From Azolla caroliniana (lineage: Eukaryota > Polypodiophyta): a DNA stretch of 64,000 nt. A model generated the notes under the pieces. That model searched no databases and had not been told where the DNA came from. It saw nothing but the letters and a program-made list of their open reading frames with translations. This document shows positions 33,570 through 45,599 of this stretch, piece by piece. The DNA is taken from NCBI GenBank assembly GCA_043228905.1, contig JBHGNT010000020.1:8618001-8682000 (forward strand). Direction: 5' to 3'. Numbering within the stretch: position 1 is the stretch's first letter; each line of letters opens with the position of its first letter. The position numbers were made by a program, and so were the translations under genes.

Positions 33570-34262
33570 TGTTGGGATTACGGTCCCTCCGGATGGGATG
33601 GTCGGATATCCAGGAATCGGGAATGAAGACCCGAATGAGGAGTACCCGGTATCGGAACCGGATGATGAAGATCCGGTTTCGGATCCGGATGGTGAAGACC
33701 CCGGCTACGGAGCCGGATGATGAAGACCCGGTTTCGGATCCGGATGATGAAGACCCCGGCTACGGAGCCGGATGACGAATGTACCCGGAGAGAGATCCGG
33801 ATGCGGGGACATATTTGTGAATATGTTTGCCAAGGGCCCTCGAGGCTATATTTGTAAATAGCCCGAAAGTCATTTGTGTATAAATATGACTTAGGGCAAA
33901 CAGTTTTGTAGTTGTTGCTCATTTTTCTGTTTTCCACTTAGAGGGAGCGAAGTGAGAGCAGCCGAGAGAGAGAGTGAGAGAGAGAGAGAAAGGAAGAGGT
34001 CGACGCCTCTGTGTAATACCGCCGCCTGTGGCGAGGACAGCGAGCTCAAGGTCGTCACCTTGCAGCTCGCCATTGTACATTCCCTGTGTATAGTGATAGT
34101 TGGAGTCTTGCACTCCCGTGGTTTTTCCCGTCTAGGGTTTTCCACGCTAAACCCTGTGCATTCAAGTCTCTCTCTCTGTGTTTTCGATTTTCTGCTGCAT
34201 TGATTCGTGTTTCCTCGGTTGTGGCCGAGAGGTGAAGGTTTTGAAAGCGTCAATTCCTATCA
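33570..34262 (+). repeat. copia-5 5' LTR with U3 minisatellite
   Basis: TGTTGGGATT to TTCCTATCA. Four units of about 28 bp beginning GATGATGAAGA lie at 33659-33773. A TATA box (GTATAAATATGA) lies near 33877-33888, followed by a GA-rich leader. Confidence 0.95.
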
Positions 34263-34265
34263 ATC

Positions 34266-34277
34266 TGGTATCAGAGC
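34266..34277 (+). promoter_or_regulatory. copia-5 primer binding site
   Basis: TGGTATCAGAGC, an exact initiator-Met tRNA site, three bases behind the LTR. Confidence 0.95.
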
Positions 34278-34293
34278 GACTGCAGTGCAAGAA

Positions 34294-37200
34294 ATGGAAG
34301 GCGGCAGCAGCGGGCAGCCGGGGATGATGGTGCTGAATGCGCAGAACTACGCCGACTGGAAGATAAAGATGGAGGATCTGCTCATTGTTCGGGACCTGTA
34401 TGAACCGATCGACAGGTCGGAAATACCCAAGGGGGTACTTGAGACGGAATGGAGGCTTCTGAACCGGAAAGCCGTTGCAACCATTTGGCAATACGTCGAC
34501 GTGAGCGTTCTACAACATGTGGCGAATGACACCAACGCATATGAGATGTGGCAGAAGCTGTCGGGCCTCTACGAGAGGAAGAATGCGTTGAACCGGACCT
34601 CCCTGATGAGGAAGATAGTGAACCTCAAGTACCGGGACGGCGAGAGTATGGTGGAACACGTAAGCACATTCATGGGATTCGTGAACCAGCTTGCGGCGAT
34701 CAAGTTCCCGTTGGAGGATGCAATGCAAGCCATCATGCTGATGTGTACATTGCCGGAAAGCTGGGAGAATTTGGTGGTGACTCTCAGCACCGCCTGCACT
34801 GAAGATAACTTGTCCCTACAAACGGTAAAGACAAGCATTTTGAACGAAGAAGCGCGTCGGAGAGGTAAAGAACCGGCCTCCGATCCGAAGATGCTGCTTA
34901 CCGAATCGGATCGGGGAAGACAACGGAACCGGAGTCCGCAAAGACGGGCGAAGTCGGGGACCCGGTCGCAGTCAAGAGGAAGGCCCACATGCTTCCACTG
35001 TGGGAAACCGGGGCACTTCCGAAAGAATTGTCGGCATTACCGAAAAGACAACAGAGCCGACGACACCGATTCGAAGAAGTCTTCGGAACGGAACGGTGCT
35101 TACCGGGGAGCCACGGACCGGAACGGTTCGGATCGGCGAGGGCAGGACCGGAAAGGAACGACGGCACTCGCGGCAAGTGAAGAGGAGATCATGCTCATCA
35201 CCGAAGAAGGTGAACTAAACATTGCCGGCAATGAGACTACCTGGGTGGTCGATTCCAGAGCGTCGTTCCACCTGACCCCGGAAAGAAGATACTTCTCATC
35301 CTACATAGCCGGTGAGCATGGCTGTGTTCGGATGGGAAATGAAGGTACGTGCCGGATTGCCGGCATAGGAGACGTGTGGTTGACAACCTCGACCGGATGC
35401 AAAATGTTGCTGAAGGATGTCCGACACATTCCGGAGGTTCGATTGAACCTGATTTCGGCCGGGAGGCTAGACGATGAAGGCTACACAGGTAGCATCCGGA
35501 ACTGCGTAATGAAGTTCAGCAAGGGGAGCCTGATAGTGGCTCGGGCCCGGAAAGTCAACACACTGTACCTTATGAATGCCTGGTTGTGTCCGGAGGAGTT
35601 GAACGTGGCAGCCGACACTGCCGATGAGCTGTGGCACAAGAGACTGTGCCACATGAGTGAGAAGGGGATGAAGAGGCTTGCAGAAGACAACCTTATTCCA
35701 GTGAAGCATGTGCACCTGGAGAAGTGCACCGATTGCCTGGCCGGTAAGCAGAACCGAACCTCCTTCCACTCAAGGCCACCGACGAGACGTAGCGCACCAT
35801 TGGAGTTGGTGCACACTGACGTGTGTCAAGTAGAAACGAAGTCACATGGCGGAGCCCAGTACTTCGTGACATTCATTGATGACCACAGCCGGAAGCTGTG
35901 CACGGCACCGTTGAAGACAAAGGACCAAGTGTTGTGCGTCTTCAAAGAACTCCACGCGAGAGTGGAAAGGGAATCCGGCAAGAAGCTGAAAGCGATACGA
36001 GCGGATAACGGAGGGGAATACCGGGGGCAGTTCGAGGAGTACTGTCGCTCGAAGGGAATCCGGCTCGAGTTTACTCTGCCGAAGACGCCGGAACTGAACG
36101 GGCTGGCCGAGAGGATGAACCGGACCATAATGGAGAGGGTCCGGAGTATGCTGGCGCATGCGAAATTACCCAAGGGGTTTTGGGCTGAGGCAATGTCGAC
36201 GGCGACATACGTGATAAACAGATCACCCTCAGTACCTTTGGACGGAGACACGCCGCACAGAGTGTGGACCGGTAGGGAAGTATCCTACCGGCATCTGAAG
36301 GTGTTCGGGTGTCTCGCATATGTGCATGTGGCAAAGGACCAGAGAGGAAAACTAGATCCAAAGACCCGGCCATGCATATTCCTCGGTTACGGCGATGACG
36401 AGTTCGGCTACCGAGTATGGGACCCGGTCGACAAAAACATATTCCGGAGTCGTGATATCATCTTCATGGAGGACAAGACACTCGCCGACTGGGAGTCGGA
36501 AAAGAAGATGAAGAGCTCCAAGTCGACCGGTGAGGATCAACTCTACGAGGAGCAGTCCCGACCGGCAAGGGACCGGTTAGCACTCGAGGATCCGGCCGAA
36601 GACGGTGAAGAAACAGAACCGGCCGAGGAAGATGAAACAGATACCGGAACCGGCCCCGATCCCGAAATGGATTCGGATGAAGAGGAAACGGAGGAGCTGG
36701 TTACCGAAGCTCCGGAACGGAGATATCCTCTAAGAGAGAGAAGGGCCCCCCGGAGATTTCCGGAACCAGAGCACGTGCTGCTAACCGACGAGGGGGAGCC
36801 GGAGAGTTTTGAAGAAGCAAAGCTTGACACCCATAGCCGCAGGTGGTTAAGTGCCATGCAGGAGGAGATGGATTCCCTGCATGAGAACCACACATATGAA
36901 CTTGTGGAGTTGCCGAAAGGAAAGCGGGCACTTCGAAACAAGTGGGTGTTCAAGCTGAAACTGGGAGATGCCGGAAACCCCCCGAGATACAAAGCCAGGA
37001 TCGTGGTGAAGGGGTTCCAACAGAAGAAGGGCGTCGACTTCAACGAGATATTTGCCCCGGTAGTGAAGATGACCTCCATCCGGACGGTGCTGAGCATAGC
37101 GGCAAGCATGGACCTCGAGGTAGAACAGATGGACGTGAAGACGGCATTCCTTCACGGTGACCTCGAAGAAGAGATCTACATGCAGCAACCGGAAGGATTC

Positions 37201-38367
37201 GAGAAGAAAGGGAAGGAGCACCTGGTATGCCGGTTGAAGAAGAGCCTTTACGGACTGAAGCAAGCTCCCCGGCAATGGTACCGGAAGTTCGACTCTTTCA
37301 TGACCGACGAAGGGTACCACAAAACGCAGTCTGATCACTGCGTGTTTGTGAAGAAGTTCGAAGGAGGAGACTTTCTAATACTCCTCTTGTACGTGGACGA
37401 CATGTTGATCGTCGGACGGGACCAGGTCAAGATACGGATGCTGAAGAAAGCGCTTCACCGAACCTTCTCAATGAAGGACCTGGGTCCGGCGAGGCAAATA
37501 CTAGGGATGCACATCATCCGGGACCGGAAGAAGAAGCAGTTGTGGCTGTCACAAGAGAAGTACGTGACAAAGGTGCTTCACCGGTTCAACATGTCGGAAG
37601 CAAGACCGGTCGGGTCAACCCTCCCGGCAAACTGCAAGTTGTCCAGCAAGCAAAGCCCCAAGACAAAGGCTGAGAAGGAGGACATGATGAAAGTACCATA
37701 TGCCTCTGTCGTCGGAAGCTTGATGTACGCAATGGTGTGTACAAGACCGGACATAGGATATGCAGTCGGAGTGGTGAGCCGGTACATGAGCAATCCCGGC
37801 AAAGAGCACTAGAACGCGGCCAAGTGGATACTCCGATACCTGAAGGGCACGGCAAACGTGTGCCTCCGATTCGGCTCTGGTAAGCCCGAACTCGACGGCT
37901 TTACCGATTCGGATATGTCGGCTGATGCAGATACCAGCCGGTCCACATCAGGGTATGTGATGACGTATGCAGGGGGAGCTGTTTCGTGGCAATCGAGGCT
38001 ACAGAAGACGGTTGCGTTGTCAACCACGGAGGCAGAGTACATGGCGGCTGTTGAAGCCGGCAAGGAAATAATATGGATGAAGGACTTCATTAGAGAGCTC
38101 GGTATCCGGCAGGAGAAGTACCGACTCTACTGCGACAGTCAGAGTGCCATCCACCTTGCGAAGAACGCGGCCTATCACTCCCGGACGAAGCACATCCAGC
38201 GAAGATATCACTGGATCCGGGAAAGGATAGAAGACCAGGAGTTCGTGCTGACGAAGATCCACACGGACGAGAACGGGTCAGATATGCTGACCAAAGTGCT
38301 CACACCTGACAAGCTGGAAGCGTGCCGGAAGAGGGTCGGACTGGAAAGACATCCCATGCCGAAGTGA
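34294..38367 (+). pseudogene. copia-5 gag-pol polyprotein with one in-frame stop
   Basis: 1357 codons from ATG 34294, the first ATG after the PBS, broken only by TAG at 37810 (codon 1173). Gag N-terminal domain; CCHC knuckle (CFHCGKPGHFRKNC) from residue 233. The protease motif reads DSRAS around residue 320, where DSGAS is expected, so the catalytic loop is damaged. Integrase HHCC (HKRLCH to CTDC) and the catalytic blocks TDVCQ, ADNGGEY and GLAERMNR are intact. RT carries YVDD at residues 1033-1036. RNase H (TDSDMSADADTSRS, STTEAEY) lies behind the stop. The TAG probably replaces a conserved Trp codon (one G-to-A change). Close to functional but needs two repairs; it might still be mobilised in trans. 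Confidence 0.93.
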
Positions 38368-38377
38368 AGGGGGAGTT
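38367..38377 (+). promoter_or_regulatory. copia-5 polypurine tract
   Basis: AAGGGGGAG immediately before the 3' LTR, right after the TGA that ends the polyprotein. Confidence 0.85.
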
Positions 38378-39070
38378 TGTTGGGATTACGGTCCCTCCGG
38401 ATGGGATGGTCGGATGTCCGGGAATCGGGAATGAAGACCCGAATGAGGAGTACCCGGTATCGGAACCGGATGATGAAGATCCGGTTTCGGATCCGGATGA
38501 TGAAGACCCCGGCTACGGAGCCGGATGATGAAGACCCGGTTTCGGATCCGAATGATGAAGACCCCGGCTACGGAGCCGGATGACGAATGTACCCGGAGAG
38601 AGATCCGGATGCGGGGACATATTTGTGAATATGTTTTCCAAGGGCCCTCGAGGCTATATTTGTAAATAGCCCGAAAGTCATTTGTGTATAAATATGACTT
38701 AGGGCAAACAGTTTTGTAGTTGTTGCTCATTTTTCTGTTTTCCACTTAGAGGGAGCGAAGTGAGAGCAGCCGAGAGAGAGAGTGAGAGAGAGAGAGAAAG
38801 GAAGAGGTCGACGCCTCTGTGTAATACCGCCGCCTGTGGCGAGGACAGCGAGCTCAAGGTCGTCGCCTTGCAGCTCGCCATTGTACATTCCCTGCGTATA
38901 GTGATAGTTGGAGTCTTGCACTCCCGTGGTTTTTCCCGTCTAGGGTTTTCCACGCTAAACCCTGTGCATTCAAGTCTCTCTCTTTGTGTTTTCGATTTTC
39001 TGCTGCATTGATTCGTGTTTCCTCGGTTGTGGCCGAGAGGTGAAGGTTTTGAAAGCGTCAATTCCTATCA
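38378..39070 (+). repeat. copia-5 3' LTR
   Basis: 693 bp, same ends as the 5' copy. Followed by the AGGCT duplication and the continuation of gypsy-2. Confidence 0.95.
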
Positions 39071-39223
39071 AGGCTTTCATCGCTCCCACCGCTCTTGCTC
39101 ACAAGCCCTCTCTTTTCCTCGTAGCCCCTCTGTTGCACCACAACCATCTCCTTCCGTCACTCTGTCTCGGCCTAGTCTCATCCTCCTTCCCCAATCTTCC
39201 ACACAGCAGAACCCCGAGTCCAT

Positions 39224-42200
39224 TATGCCTCTTGCAGCTTCACAGGAAACCCACTCCTGGCTTTAGGAACGAGGATTGGGTGGATATTTAAAGGTGATCG
39301 ATGCCCCTGCACACCCTAATGCCCAAGCGGTCGCACGCCGAATCCACCTGGACACAGTCACCAACAATATGATTCGTGCTGCCTTGGACCTAAAGCGAGG
39401 AGGTGATCATGAAGTCGGGATTCCCCCTTCCACGACCCTGAAAGGAATACTTTGGTGCGTATTCCATATCTAGTAAGGCCTATCGCACGTACGGTGGATC
39501 AAACAAGGCATTCGGAGAAATCGCTCGCATCCTGATGGAGTACGCGTTCGTGCATACCAACCCTACAAGTATGCCACAGAACAAAGTGGCGATCATTATT
39601 AGTGCATACAAGGGAAACAAAATCGATCGGGGCATCATCACAAGCAAAGGAGTCCATACGGCGCTCGAATCCTTCCAAACCGGTAAGCATTTGTTGCCTG
39701 TGATCAATCACTTCCTCACAGTCCTCTACCCACCCCCTCCAGTTTCCCCTCGTCGCATCCTGACCTGTCCACCACCACCAAGGAAACAAAGGGAGAAGAT
39801 TTTGGCGATAACCCAGGAAGAATGGGAAGACCCCTCGCCTTCTCCACCTCCCTCAGGTGTACGGAACCCCACTTCCGCTTCGGCACCACCCCCACCCAAA
39901 AACACAGAGACAACAGGCGGTAGCAACGACCCGTGTCGAATGGGACGAGGCCAAGGAGCCCTTCCATGAGGATGTCACCATACGGCAGAAACTGCCAAGG
40001 ACATCAATGACCTCTCCGCAACCGAGCCCACGGCCCACAAGCCACCAGCCCTCGACCATCCGACGACAAAAGAGGAAACAGGCCGAGGAGCCAACACCAC
40101 TGGCCCCGGACGCACAGGAGCAGCCACCAAAAAGACACCGCATCATTCGAGAGGCAACCACAGAAACCGAGGGCGACCATCATCAGAAATCAAAAGAGGC
40201 CAGCCCCACCTCCATAGACATGGTACCGGCGGAGTCATGGCTCCAAGTCGGTATGATCGAGCATGGACAAACCACGCAGATATCAGAGGAGGAAGTCCTC
40301 GGTTACAAAGATCTCCCCGCGGAAGCATACGAGTTCATTGCACGCACTACTTCAATTGGGCACAACATATGAGTTAATGGATTTCCTCGCGCACGCCCAA
40401 GTAGCTGTCACCGCTCGTATGGCCGAGGAGCATGCCGAAACAAAGATGATTCAACGCGCTCTAATGGGTGAAATCGAACCTCACGAGGATCGAGCCTTAC
40501 AGAAGATAGGACGGAAGAAGCAAGTAGAGAATGCTTCGCTCCTCATTGAACAAATGGATCTAAACATGGCCTTAGTCTAGGCATATCGCAACTTGCACCA
40601 CACTACTCAGGCAGCCAAGGATATGGCGCAATGTATCAAAACGACGCATCAGCAAGCCAAACAGGCTACCGAGTTATGGCAAGCCGCCGAGGAGAAACTA
40701 GCGGCATTCAAGCAGCAGCACCCTGAACAACCGCCCTTAAGCCTCCCTGTGCCAAGTGACGTTGTCTCACCAACCACTCTTCCAAACCTGAGCCCGAGTG
40801 CTGAAGGTACCGATGCACACAAGGACGATACCGCCCACCCTAAGGTAGCCACGGCCGAGGCCAGCACAATGACGGACTCGGTACAAACAAGTGAGCCGTC
40901 GCCACGGGCAAATATCAGCCTGCATCCCTAAACCAACCAAGCCTCCACGCAAACGCCACCACCCTTGGTCGTCATGGAACGATCAACACAGACAAACAAG
41001 GAGCCCTCGTCCCAAATCCAACAAGCGGCAACCCAGACGGGGCCTCCCCTTCGGGACTACTAGGAGGAGCTTCATGCCTAGATCACTCTGGCCGAGTTGG
41101 CAGAACAGAACCACAACAACATTCTTGGCCAGCTACGGGAACAAGCCACGAGCCGCGAAGCGAACCTCAAGCGACTGCTTGCTGAAAGGTCGGCCGCACT
41201 TGAAGCACGAGAATGAGAGGTGATGACCCTCCAGGTCTCTATCACTGAGGCTAAAGAACGTTTCATCAAAGAAACCGAGCAAAATAGCCAACGGGAACAA
41301 GAGCTCTTCGCAGACAACCAGGAATTACGGCGTCATCAAAGAGCCTTACAGGACATGGCCAACGAACATATGCAAAAGTGGAGGATCTTGGAGGAGCAAC
41401 GAGCGAAAATTTCTTATGCATATCACCAGTTGCAAACCGAGCACATCGCCGTCTGAGAACAACATCGGGACGCTTGGTGATAGGAAATGGACGAAACTGT
41501 AGCTCAGCTCACCAACCGTTATGAGCAGACCATCGCACTCATCACGGAAAAAGCAAAAGATAATCAAGCTACTTTAGCACTCTTCGCCCGCAAAAGCCAA
41601 GCAAAAGCCAAAGTCGCAAGGGAGGCAATGGAAGTTCACCGCGCTAGCATCGGCATGGACGATACCAAAATCAAGATCCTAATCAACAAGTATCGCCATC
41701 AATTCACCACGAAGATCAAAGAAACGCTTGACCATGTCTGGCAGGGGTGGTGAGCTCAAGCCGCGGACCTACACATACTACGCGCGGATGCCGAGAACCG
41801 ACAGAAGGAGAGCCGAGGGTTTTACAAGATGGATGACACCAGCATCAAGACCCTCCGTGAAGACTTAACGGAGGAATATCATACCTTGGCAACATCCCAC
41901 ACCGCAGCCATCAAGCAACTCTTGGAGGAATTCAACGATGATCTAATGGTGTTTCGTTTAGAAGCCGAAGTGTACGAGGAGGAACGACTCGCTACCGGGA
42001 GTCACAGAGCTCCCACCACCACCGAGCAAGGAACCAAGTCACTCCCCACGGCAGCTCAACCGAAGGAACCTACCCCTACCGACCTCCACATCCCAACCGA
42101 GTCACTCCCCACGGCAGCTCGACCGGAGGAACCTGCCCCTACCGACCTCCACATCCCAACCGAGCCACTGACCACGGCAGTTAGACCAGAGGAACCTGTC

Positions 42201-42401
42201 CCTACAGACCTCCACATCCCACCGGAGCCACAGACTATAACCTCGACCCTGCCTGAATCGGTCCCAACAGAGGAGGGCACACACGACAACACCGCCATCC
42301 CCAACTCGGTAACACAACCTCCATCACCAACCCCATCTGCCGAGCAGCCAGCCCAACCCCACGCCCCCGAGGATATCCTCGGCATATTGGAAGAGGAATA
42401 A
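39224..42401 (+). pseudogene. gypsy-2 third ORF: conserved domain, coiled coil, proline-rich tail
   Basis: Homologue of 4646-6330. A likely start is the ATG at 39224. The conserved domain lies at about 39448-39690, sharing the YFG-YS--SK-YRT-GG, EIAR and MPQN motifs with gypsy-1. It is followed by a Pro-rich segment (39700-39960), a helical, charged region with coiled-coil character spread over several frames (40380-41960), and a tail with three 63-bp repeats (42042-42230; TAARPEEPAPTDLHIPTE-type units) ending ILGILEEE at 42401. At least seven frame changes or stops interrupt it. As in gypsy-1 there is no transmembrane segment. Conservation of order (domain, coil, low-complexity acidic end) in two diverged copies argues that it once was a real protein. 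Confidence 0.65.
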
Positions 42402-42517
42402 AACCAACCTATAAGCCCTCGTAGGAACGGGCAATTTTTGTAATTTGTGTTGTTTTGCCAAATCCATGGTGAACCGTGGGTCCGACGGACAAAGTCCTGT
42501 TCCACGGGCGTGCCAAG
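42402..42517 (+). other. gypsy-2 internal 3' end
   Basis: Contains the family tail CCACGGGCGTGCCA just before the 3' LTR, as in gypsy-1. No gene. Confidence 0.5.
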
Positions 42518-43010
42518 TGTTGTCCATAGGCCAGAAATAAAAATTAGTTAAATGTAATACGCCAGTAGGTAAGGCGAGTAGGTAAGGAAGGTAGAGTTAG
42601 GAAAACACCGAGTTTCGAGCCTCACAGTCAGTCAACCGCTTGGCTCTGTATGAAGAAAATGTATATAAACTGAGGTCTGTGTACCTCGGCAAGAGAGAGA
42701 TACCTAGATCATTTTGAGCGAGAGTAATATCATAGGAGCAAGCTCTGTACGTACTGTTTCTGGCTAAGGCTGAGTACTGTAATCACTGTAACCTTCATCA
42801 TGGAATATAAGTTTCGTCTTTTCTAAACTCCTATCTGTGTATTCTCCCCATACTCGTAATTCAGGCTACGTTCATACTTAACGGGTTGTAGCCCGTGTAC
42901 GATCCTTGTTCTCTTTTTTTCTGTGTAGAAGAAGCTTCCACATAACACGGTCCCTTGACACCGATAGCTTGTGGGCTCATCGAAGGTGTTTTCCAAAGGA
43001 ACGGATAACA
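42518..43010 (+). repeat. gypsy-2 3' LTR
   Basis: TGTTGTCCATAGGCC to CGGATAACA, partner of 31413-31915. Clear divergence and indels in the middle indicate an old insertion. Confidence 0.85.
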
Positions 43011-43159
43011 CAAACTCTCTCTTTCTCTCTCTCTCTCTCTCGTGTTTGGTTGCCTCCGGGTCGTATCCGGAGTCAGTTTTCTCGGCATCCCTTTTTCCCC
43101 TCGTCCGAGACCCCCGTGGTCCCGCCCCTTCTACACACACGCGCGTAATAACGTGACAT
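43011..43159 (+). repeat. gypsy-4 3' LTR, right part
   Basis: Starts in a CT tract and ends with the block CGAGACCCCCGTGGTCCCGCC ... CGTGACA that closes the gypsy-3 LTR too. Together with 30926-31412 it gives an LTR of about 636 bp. It joins copia-B sequence at 43160. Confidence 0.75.
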
Positions 43160-43435
43160 CGGCACGGCTACAACGAGTACATGGCCCATCATTACACCTT
43201 CGCGATGAAGGTAGCAGCCGAACAAGAGCCCAAGAGCTCCACCGAAGCGACTCGTAACCCACGATGGGTGGAAGTAGTCGACCTTCACCCACACACTACA
43301 AGCCTTCGTCACCGGCTTGAGGGGGAGGAACCGAGATTGCCACAACGAAGAAAGCCGAAGGCCGGACAAAAGCACACGAAGCCCACAAAAGACAAAGCGG
43401 ATGTCGGACACCTCACACTTGAGCTTGAGGGGGCG
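43160..43435 (+). pseudogene. copia-B (copy B): IN-RT hinge fused to 3' end
   Basis: The first part encodes a GYNEYMAHHY hinge motif and an NPRWVE motif that marks the start of copia RT. It then passes directly into the 3' tail with two purine tracts, without RT or RNase H. Copy A at 6829 has the same tail, so the deletion may predate the copies, i.e. a non-autonomous derivative. Bounded on the left by the gypsy-4 LTR. Confidence 0.7.
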
Positions 43436-43752
43436 TGTTGAGAGATCAAGCTCAACTTAGTTTAGTTAGTTAGTCAACCATGTAACTTCGTAGTTACCTA
43501 GATAGAATCTAGTTAGAAGTGTTGACTATAACGACTTAAATAGGACATGTATTTAAGTAGGATATTCTAGATCCTCCACTCCCAAGGTCATTTAATATAG
43601 GACTTACACGGTTGTACCTATATTCTCCTCACACATGTGCACCCTTGCACATGAGATCTATATATACCTCATTGATGGTATTTTTGTATTTGATGATGAT
43701 AATGCTAATTTAATATACTTACTCATCCCCCATCTTGTGTTGTTCATAAGTG

Positions 43753-43809
<57 letters not shown>

Positions 43810-43917
43810 TACTCTCACACACATACACACACATATCACATAATCTTTCGCTTATCAACTAATCACATAATTAGGTACTAATTAACCCTTGCTTAATTAC
43901 TTACCTAATTCTTAACA
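43436..43917 (+). repeat. copia-B LTR B (uninterrupted)
   Basis: TGTTGAGAGATCAA to CTTAACA, 482 bp. A long CT microsatellite lies at about 43754-43806. It contains the empty target site of copia-1 (CCTTG at 43643-43647). Confidence 0.88.
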
Positions 43918-44911
43918 TGGCATGATGCTCAAAGGATGCCAAAAACGCACCAGCATCTTGTGTTCTTTCACTCGAGAATGCAAATTGCATTGCTAGAGCT
44001 AATACAATACACTAACACCAAGAAAGAATAGGACCTACCTCCTATACGGAAAGGATCAACCCTCCTTGGAGTGCCAAAATGATAGGGTGTATAAGACAAA
44101 TGATAGTCGTACACAATATGAGGGGTTGATCAAACCGATTAGATGAAGTTGTGAATTATAATAGTTTTTATAGATCAAGGTAACTACGAATTAGAGAGGG
44201 AGACTCAAGAAATTAAGACAAAAGGTAAAGAATATGAGAAAGAGATAAGAATGTTATAATATTCCACTATCAAATCAATAGCAAGGGGATAAACTCCAAA
44301 TTGAACTAAAAAACCAAAGAACTTCTTACTTCCAATCACCGAAAGCTACAAATGTCTTTCACTATTCTACCTTAAACCTCTTTCTTCCTTAGACTATGCT
44401 TCCTTCTTCCCACTAGTAGGACCTCTCCTCCTCTACTAAGACTCCCCTCCTTATTACAAAGGTATCATTTCCCCCTTCCTTATCCTCCTTCATCTCACTT
44501 CTTATAATCTTCTTTTTCTTCCTCGTTCATGCCTCTTTTAGAGGCTTTTTATCTCCTATTTTTAGCTAAGACACGACTGCCTTCGAATCGTCATATCTCC
44601 CTCATCGAAGCTCCAAATTTAGAGATTTAAAATGTTATAGTTAGTTCTCTTTACAAGATTTCTAACCCATATTTAAACATGATATTTGGGTTACAAACAA
44701 AAGAGTTATGATCATTCCTTTTAGACTATTTTTTGTGACCCGCTTTTTGTCTTTTTACTTTTCTCTATGTCTGTTACTTTTACTTTTAACTTCTTCTCAA
44801 GGTCTTGGTTCTTGTTCTAAGCCTCCAAATGTGAATGCTTCATACCTTATATTTTTCTAGTGTTCAATAGCTTGAATTCTAAAAACACTTTCACACTAGG
44901 GAGTAGGATTT
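43918..44911. other. no gene; diverged LTR-like sequence
   Basis: About 1 kb without a convincing ORF. The part 44210-44600 resembles 56440-56740 (shared ACTCCAAA...GAACTAAAA and ACCAAAGAACT blocks, then pyrimidine-rich sequence and a minus-strand AAAATAGGAG or TATAAATAGGAG box), so both are probably old minus-strand LTRs of one family. Confidence 0.4.
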
Positions 44912-45589
44912 TGATGGGTACTTTAATGTCCCACAAAAAGAGAAGAATAAAGCATGTGTGGGGAGGAAATAAATGGAGAATTGCTGACGAATTGGCTATC
45001 TTAAACGTGTTGTAACGACCTCCCCTTGTGCTATAAAAGGGGAGGTTTTGAACTATTGCAACATCCATAGATTGGAGAACAAAGTGGTGACAGTTTGAGT
45101 GCCAAGCTCTGTCGTTCCCTCTGTTTCTATCATGTGCAGTTTACGGGAGAAGGTGGAGGCCTCTGCTTGCATAGGAAGCCTGTGTGCTTCCGACCTGAGG
45201 TTCATCCTTCTACGTGTGTGTGATTAGAACCCTAGGCTCTGTTGTCAACCATTTCCGATTGTAATCTTTCTTGCTTTTCTCTGTTAAATCATTATTTTGT
45301 TGATTCTATCCTTGTGTTCAAGCATTCCCTCATTGTCTCTGTTCGTCTCGGGTTCGTTGTGCCCAAGCCCGTGTGCTCGTCCGTTGAGATTCGGCCGCTA
45401 ATCCGGAGCAGTATACATCTCTAAGCCCGTGCACTCGTCGTCTGGCATTCAGGAACCGATCCGGATCGGATACGTGTCCAATCGATCTGGCGAGGTTATC
45501 CGGACAACCTTCATCTCTCACTAGGTCCTTGGTCCAAGACCCTAGTGGTCCCGCCCCGTTTCAACACACACACGCGGAAAACCGTGACA
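44912..45589 (+). repeat. gypsy-3/4-type LTR
   Basis: Right end CCGTGACA with the shared AGACCCTAGTGGTCCCGCCCC block; TATA box GCTATAAAAGG near 45031. The left end TGATGGG at 44912 is inferred from alignment to gypsy-4. No internal element sequence is attached, so it may be a solo LTR. Confidence 0.6.
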
Positions 45590-45599
45590 ACGTGCCATG

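Larger units (their letters stand above)
33570..39070 (+). mobile_element. copia-5: nearly intact, young Ty1/copia element
   Basis: Two 693-bp LTRs (33570-34262 and 38378-39070) differ at about 8 positions by eye, mostly transitions (about 1.2%). The 5-bp target duplication AGGCT is at 33565-33569 and 39071-39075. PBS, PPT and a single polyprotein frame with just one stop are present. Inserted in the same orientation into gypsy-2. Confidence 0.96.
31413..43010 (+). mobile_element. gypsy-2: defective gypsy of the gypsy-1 family, containing copia-5
   Basis: LTRs at 31413-31915 and 42518-43010. Homologous to gypsy-1 in integrase, third ORF and internal tail. The 5' LTR joins the RNase H C-terminus directly, so PBS, gag, protease, RT and most of RNase H are deleted. 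Copia-5 is inserted between pol and the third ORF. The element lies in the CT tract of the gypsy-4 LTR, so its target duplication is ambiguous. Confidence 0.88.
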
